Assembly: GCA_017744935.1 (NCBI GenBank)
Contig: JAGIAI010000007.1
Coordinates: 48,857-112,856, forward strand
DNA length: 64,000 nt
Source: Variovorax sp.
GTDB taxonomy: Bacteria; Pseudomonadota; Gammaproteobacteria; Burkholderiales; Burkholderiaceae_C
Direction: 5' to 3'
Part shown: in pieces, positions 60,485-64,000 of the stretch
How the letters are laid out: the number at the start of each line of letters is the position of its first letter
Position numbering within the stretch: position 1 is the first letter of the stretch
Position numbers and translations under genes: made by a program
Notes under the pieces: model-generated
Seen by the model: only the letters and a program-made list of their open reading frames with translations
Told to the model about the DNA's origin: nothing
Databases searched by the model: none

Positions 60485-61480
60485 TCAGTCGAAGCTCAGT
60501 CGCTGCGAGCGGATGACCTCGCCCCACTTGCGGTAGTCGACCCTGACCAGTTCGGTGGCGGCGGCCGGCGTCGACGGACTCACGTCGTTGCCCTGCTCGG
60601 CCATCTTCTGCTTGATCGCCGGGTTGCTGAGTGCGGCGTTCAGCGCCTGGTTGAGCTTGGCGACGATCGGCGCCGGCAGGCCCTTCGGCCCGGCCATGAC
60701 GAACCACCCTTCGGCGTCGTAGCCCGGCACGCCCTGCGCCGCGACCGTCTTCACGCCGGGGAGCGCAGCCACCTCGCGGTCGGCCGTGACCGCGATCGCC
60801 CGCACCCGGCCGGTCTGCACCAGCGGCACGGCGGGTGCGATGGTCGAGAACGAAATCTTGACTGCGCCGGCCATCAGATCCGTCAACGCGGGTGCCGCGC
60901 CTTTGTAGGGCACGTGCAGCATCGACGTCTTGGTGCTGGCCCCGAGAAGCTCCGCGGACATCTGGTGGATGGTTGCGACGCCCGATGTGGCGTACGAGAT
61001 CTCGCCCGGCTTGGCGCGTGCGAGCGCGAGCAGCTCTGGCAGCGTCTTCGCCGGAAAGTCAGGATTCGCCAGGATCACCAATGGCGATCTCGACACGACG
61101 CCGAAGTAGCTCAGGGAAGTGACCGGGTCGTAGTTCACCTTGCGCGCGTTCGGGACGATGGTGAGCGGCGCACCATCGATGAGGCCGATCGTCAAACCAT
61201 CCGGCGCCGCATTGGCCACCGCCTCTACTGCGATCGCACCACCCGCACCGGGCCGGTAGTCGACCACCACCGGCTGGCCGAGCACCTTTTCCATCAAGGG
61301 CCCCAGATCGCGCGCAACTCCGTCGGCCGCACCGCCCGGTGTGTACCCGAGCACCATCCGGATTGGTCGTTGAGGCTGCCACTCGTCCGCAGCACGGGCA
61401 TGAGAAGGCAGCAGCGCCAGGACGGCCGTAGAAAATGCAGCGCTCGCTAGAATCCGCTGGAACCGGATGTTGAAATACAC
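60485..61480 (-). CDS. Tripartite tricarboxylate transporter solute-binding protein (Bug/TctC family)
   Basis: A 331-residue periplasmic protein starting at GTG with AGGAG six bases upstream. It has a signal peptide (ASAAFSTAVLALLPSHARA) and Bug motifs QRPIRMVLGYTPGGAADGVA, VDYRPGAGGAIAVE and HVPYKGAAPALTDLMAG. First in the operon with the crotonase and CoA-transferase, and divergent from a GntR regulator. Fourth Bug protein in the window. Confidence 0.93.
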   Translation of the reverse strand: MYFNIRFQRILASAAFSTAVLALLPSHARAADEWQPQRPIRMVLGYTPGGAADGVARDLGPLMEKVLGQPVVVDYRPGAGGAIAVEAVANAAPDGLTIGLIDGAPLTIVPNARKVNYDPVTSLSYFGVVSRSPLVILANPDFPAKTLPELLALARAKPGEISYATSGVATIHQMSAELLGASTKTSMLHVPYKGAAPALTDLMAGAVKISFSTIAPAVPLVQTGRVRAIAVTADREVAALPGVKTVAAQGVPGYDAEGWFVMAGPKGLPAPIVAKLNQALNAALSNPAIKQKMAEQGNDVSPSTPAAATELVRVDYRKWGEVIRSQRLSFD

Positions 61481-61491
61481 ACAAGTCTCCT

Positions 61492-61505
61492 ATAAACATA
61501 TTTAT
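61492..61505. promoter_or_regulatory. Candidate GntR operator in the TctC/GntR divergent gap
   Basis: ATAAA-CATA-TTTAT: five-base arms with a four-base spacer in an AT-rich 53-base gap between divergent starts. Position and symmetry suit a FadR/FCD-type GntR operator controlling both directions. Confidence 0.5.
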
Positions 61506-61533
61506 GCTGGCTTTGAATATATTTTAAGGACGG

Positions 61534-62238
61534 ATGAGCATGCAGGTGCAAGTAGGTAAGAACCCTGAAGCCCCGGGGGCGGCCACGCTCGCCGAGAGCG
61601 TGCGCATGTCGTTGATCAAGGACCTGTCGAGCGGCGCCATGCGCCCCGGCCAGCCGATCGACGAGAAGCTGTTGTGCGACCGCTTCCAGGTCTCACGCAC
61701 GCCGATCCGCGAGGCGATCCTTCATCTCGCCGCGCAGGGTTTCGTGGTGATCAATCCGCGCAGCGGCGCGACGGTGCCCAAGCTGTCGCTGCAGATGCTG
61801 CGTGAGCTTCTCGAGCTCCTGGGCGAACTCGAGGGAACGGCAGCGTCCTTTGCCGCGAGGCGGTCGCGCCCGTCGGAACGCGCGGAGCTTCAGTCCAGCG
61901 TCGACGAATGCATGAAGGCCGCGGAGCGCGGTGATTCAGCGGCCTACGCTGCGGCCAACGACCGCTTCCACGAGCTGGTCTACGACGCCTGCCGCAACGG
62001 CTCGCTCGTCGAACAGATCCGGGCGCTGCGCACGCGTTGTGCGAGCTACACCGCCAACCGATTCGACTTCCCGGGGCGCATGGAACGCTCGTCGCGCGAG
62101 CACGAAGCGGTGTGCAAGGCCATCCTCGCGATGGACCCGCAAGCGGCGCGCGACGCGATGCTTGAGCACATCTCGATCGGCGGAAAGGACTTCGCCGAGT
62201 TCGTCAGCGGACTGCCGCCCGATTTCGTGGGACTGTGA
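61534..62238 (+). CDS. GntR-family regulator, FCD (FadR-type) subfamily
   Basis: A 234-residue regulator: winged HTH (MRPGQPIDEKLLCDRFQVSRTPIREAI) and an all-helical FCD ligand domain with metal-ligand-type residues (NDRFHELVYDAC, REHEAV). It is divergent from the TctC-crotonase-CaiB operon and presumably senses its acyl or carboxylate intermediate. It ends three bases before the convergent acyl-CoA ligase stop. Confidence 0.93.
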   Translation: MSMQVQVGKNPEAPGAATLAESVRMSLIKDLSSGAMRPGQPIDEKLLCDRFQVSRTPIREAILHLAAQGFVVINPRSGATVPKLSLQMLRELLELLGELEGTAASFAARRSRPSERAELQSSVDECMKAAERGDSAAYAAANDRFHELVYDACRNGSLVEQIRALRTRCASYTANRFDFPGRMERSSREHEAVCKAILAMDPQAARDAMLEHISIGGKDFAEFVSGLPPDFVGL

Positions 62239-62241
62239 CCT

Positions 62242-63879
62242 TCACGCCGTCGGCAGCTTGTAGTCGCGGTACTGCTCGCGCAACTTCGTCTTCAGCAGCT
62301 TGCCGGTCGCCGTGTGCGGCAGTTCATCGACGAACACCACGTCGTCCGGCAACCACCACTTGACGATGCGGCCCGACAAATAGTCGAGCACCGAGCCCCT
62401 GTCCACCTCTGCCCCAGGCCGCTTGACCGCAATCAGCAGCGGCCGTTCGCCCCACTTGGGATGCGCCACGCCGATGATCGCGGCCTCGGCGATGCCGGGG
62501 CAGCCGACGGCAGCGTTCTCGACATCGATCGACGAAATCCATTCGCCGCCGGACTTGATGACATCCTTCGCGCGATCCACCAGTTGCAGGAAACCATCGG
62601 GGTCGATGGTCGCGACGTCGCCGGTGCTGAAGTAGCCCTCTTCGTCCGTCACAGCGCCGCCTTCGGCCTTGTAGTAGCCGCTCGCGATCCATGGGCCGCG
62701 CACGCGCAGATGACCGAATGCCTTGCCATCCCAAGGCAGCGGCTTGCCGTCGTCATCGACGATCTTCAGGTCCACGCCCCAAACGCCGCGGCCCTGCTTG
62801 AGCTTGATCTTGACCAGCTCTTCAGTCGGCAGCGATGCATGCTTGGGCAGCAGCTTGCTGATCACGCCGATGGGGCTGGTCTCGGTCATGCCCCAGCCCT
62901 GCACGACCTCCGCGCCGAACTGCTTCTCGAAGCGCTCCAGCATTGCACGCGGCACCGCAGCGCCACCGATGCCCACGCGCTTGAGCGTCAATGCGCCGAC
63001 GTCCACGTCGGGGTTGGCATCGAGGTACTGGAAGAGCATCAGCCACACGGTCGGCACGCCTTGCGAGAAGCTGACCTTCTCGTCGCGCATCATTTCGTAG
63101 ACGCTCTTGCCATCGAGGAACTGGCCCGGCAACACGAGCCTCGCGCCAACCATCGCGGCGCCGTAGGGCGCGCCCCAACCGTTGGCATGGAACATCGGGA
63201 CGATCAGCATCAACGTCTCGCCGGAGTTGAGGCCGAAGGTGTCAGGCGCGAGTTCCATCAGCGCATGCAGCACGGTGGAGCGATGCGAATACAGCACGCC
63301 CTTCGGATTGCCCGTTGTGCCCGACGTGTAGCAAAGCGATGACGCGGTGCGCTCGTCGAACTCGGGCCATGTGTAGTCGGTACTCTGCGCCGCAACCAGT
63401 TCGTCGAAGCACTGCAGATTGGGCACGTCGATCGCGGGCATGTGTTCCCGCCCGCACATCGCGATGAAGTGGCGCACTGTCTTCAGCCTGGGCGCGAGCT
63501 TTTCGACCAGCGGTGCGAAGGTCACGTCGAAGCACAGCACCGAGTCCTCGGCGTGATTGACGATGTAGTCGATCTGGTCCGGAAAGAGCCGCGGGTTCAC
63601 CGTGTGCAGCACCGCGCCCGAGCCCGATGCGCCGTAGTAAAGCGCGAGGTGCCGGTCCGAGTTCCATGCCAGCGTGCCCACGCGGTCGCCCTGGCGCACG
63701 CCGAGGTCGCGCAGCATGCCCGCCACCTGCCGCGAATGGTCGCGGATGCCTCGCCAGTGGGTGCGATGGGTGCCGCCTTCGGGCCGGCGCGAGATAACCT
63801 CCGTTTCGGGATGGAAAGTGGCCGCATGCTCCACCAGCGATGAAATGAGAAGCGGTCGGTCCTGCATGAGTCCCACCAT
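62242..63879 (-). CDS. Acyl-CoA synthetase (AMP-forming, medium/long-chain fatty-acid ligase type)
   Basis: A 545-residue ligase: P-loop [19 protein letters not shown]5 region [26 protein letters not shown] with [15 protein letters not shown], and C-terminal lysine in [13 protein letters not shown]. The overall pattern resembles AlkK-type medium-chain acyl-CoA ligases. AAGGAG lies seven bases before the ATG at 63879, which decides against the internal ATG at 63867. It may supply acyl-CoA substrates to the nearby operon, and likely forms an operon with the gene at the right edge. Confidence 0.93.
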   Translation of the reverse strand: MVGLMQDRPLLISSLVEHAATFHPETEVISRRPEGGTHRTHWRGIRDHSRQVAGMLRDLGVRQGDRVGTLAWNSDRHLALYYGASGSGAVLHTVNPRLFPDQIDYIVNHAEDSVLCFDVTFAPLVEKLAPRLKTVRHFIAMCGREHMPAIDVPNLQCFDELVAAQSTDYTWPEFDERTASSLCYTSGTTGNPKGVLYSHRSTVLHALMELAPDTFGLNSGETLMLIVPMFHANGWGAPYGAAMVGARLVLPGQFLDGKSVYEMMRDEKVSFSQGVPTVWLMLFQYLDANPDVDVGALTLKRVGIGGAAVPRAMLERFEKQFGAEVVQGWGMTETSPIGVISKLLPKHASLPTEELVKIKLKQGRGVWGVDLKIVDDDGKPLPWDGKAFGHLRVRGPWIASGYYKAEGGAVTDEEGYFSTGDVATIDPDGFLQLVDRAKDVIKSGGEWISSIDVENAAVGCPGIAEAAIIGVAHPKWGERPLLIAVKRPGAEVDRGSVLDYLSGRIVKWWLPDDVVFVDELPHTATGKLLKTKLREQYRDYKLPTA

Positions 63880-63914
63880 GAATGTCTCCTTATATCTTTC
63901 GATTGATTCAAACT

Positions 63915-64000
63915 TCAGCGTGCAGGCGGGTTGGTGAACTGCATGCCGATCCGGTTGGCTGGCCGCGGGGCAGCTTGCGTCTCCTTCGAGTGAACAAGCT
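63915..64000 (-). CDS. C-terminal end of a gene cut by the right edge
   Basis: On the reverse strand an open frame enters at the edge and ends at TGA 63917-63915, giving a 27-residue tail ending RPANRIGMQFTNPPAR. It sits 35 bases before the acyl-CoA ligase start and in the same direction, as expected of an upstream operon gene. Too little is visible to name it. Confidence 0.4.
   Translation of the reverse strand, partial: LVHSKETQAAPRPANRIGMQFTNPPAR

Noticed and set aside
1..64000. CRISPR arrays, rRNA, tRNA, insertion sequences
   Set aside because: No regularly spaced repeats, no RNA gene signatures and no transposase genes or paired terminal repeats were recognised by eye; a covariance-model scan could not be run.

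Overview
The window is high-GC, densely packed bacterial DNA with short intergenic gaps and many ATGA/GTGA start-stop overlaps. Four separate Bug/TctC-type periplasmic solute-binding proteins, several LysR/GntR-controlled catabolic operons, a KfrA/tyrosine-recombinase pair and an ActP-DUF485-Acs acetate block together suggest a soil- or plant-associated betaproteobacterium of the Burkholderiales, most like Comamonadaceae (Variovorax-like). This is inferred from gene content only. No rRNA, tRNA, CRISPR array or insertion sequence was recognised, and no stretch over 300 bases lacks a gene.

Region 1 (1-12907): one end of an extracellular contractile injection system (eCIS; phage-tail-like, Afp/PVC family). 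A leftward operon encodes sheath, inner tube, a four-cysteine baseplate-type protein, a proline-rich protein, a DUF4255 (Pvc16-like) protein, an AAA+ ATPase (Pvc15-like), a 71-residue protein and a tube/adaptor protein that runs off the left edge. Beyond the sheath gene lie three proteins with DUF4157 leader domains in alternating orientation, each with a different C-terminal part. One carries a second, metzincin-like zinc motif. The other two carry His/Cys patterns that could be caspase-like (clan CD) peptidase dyads. These look like eCIS cargo and are the most interesting part of the window.

Region 2 (12928-16243): a DUF2789 protein, protein-L-isoaspartate methyltransferase, and a divergent KfrA-like coiled-coil DNA-binding protein / tyrosine recombinase pair around an AT-rich spacer.

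Region 3 (16290-34964): a LysR-controlled TctC plus Rieske oxygenase pair, then an acetate-utilisation block (CBS-DUF294 protein, DnaQ-like exonuclease, ActP-DUF485, cNMP-binding protein, metallophosphoesterase, OmpR-type regulator, hybrid histidine kinase, acetyl-CoA synthetase), a DASS transporter with an Ldh_2-family dehydrogenase, a secreted metallo-beta-lactamase-fold protein and a frameshifted amino-acid-binding protein.

Region 4 (35000-50511): two LysR-controlled carboxylate operons (TctC, MmgE/PrpD, decarboxylating dehydrogenase, quinone oxidoreductase; and Ldh_2, TctC, aldehyde dehydrogenase, cupin). Between them sit an AhpD-like protein coupled to a class III cyclase, a DUF899 protein, and a cytochrome b561/YceI/YceI-lipoprotein group.

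Region 5 (50639-64000): small enzymes (gamma-glutamylcyclotransferase-like, phospholipase-D-like, alpha/beta hydrolase, nucleoside deoxyribosyltransferase, thioredoxin 2), a LysR/SDR pair, and a GntR-controlled acyl-CoA operon (TctC, crotonase-fold protein, CaiB CoA-transferase) facing an acyl-CoA ligase.
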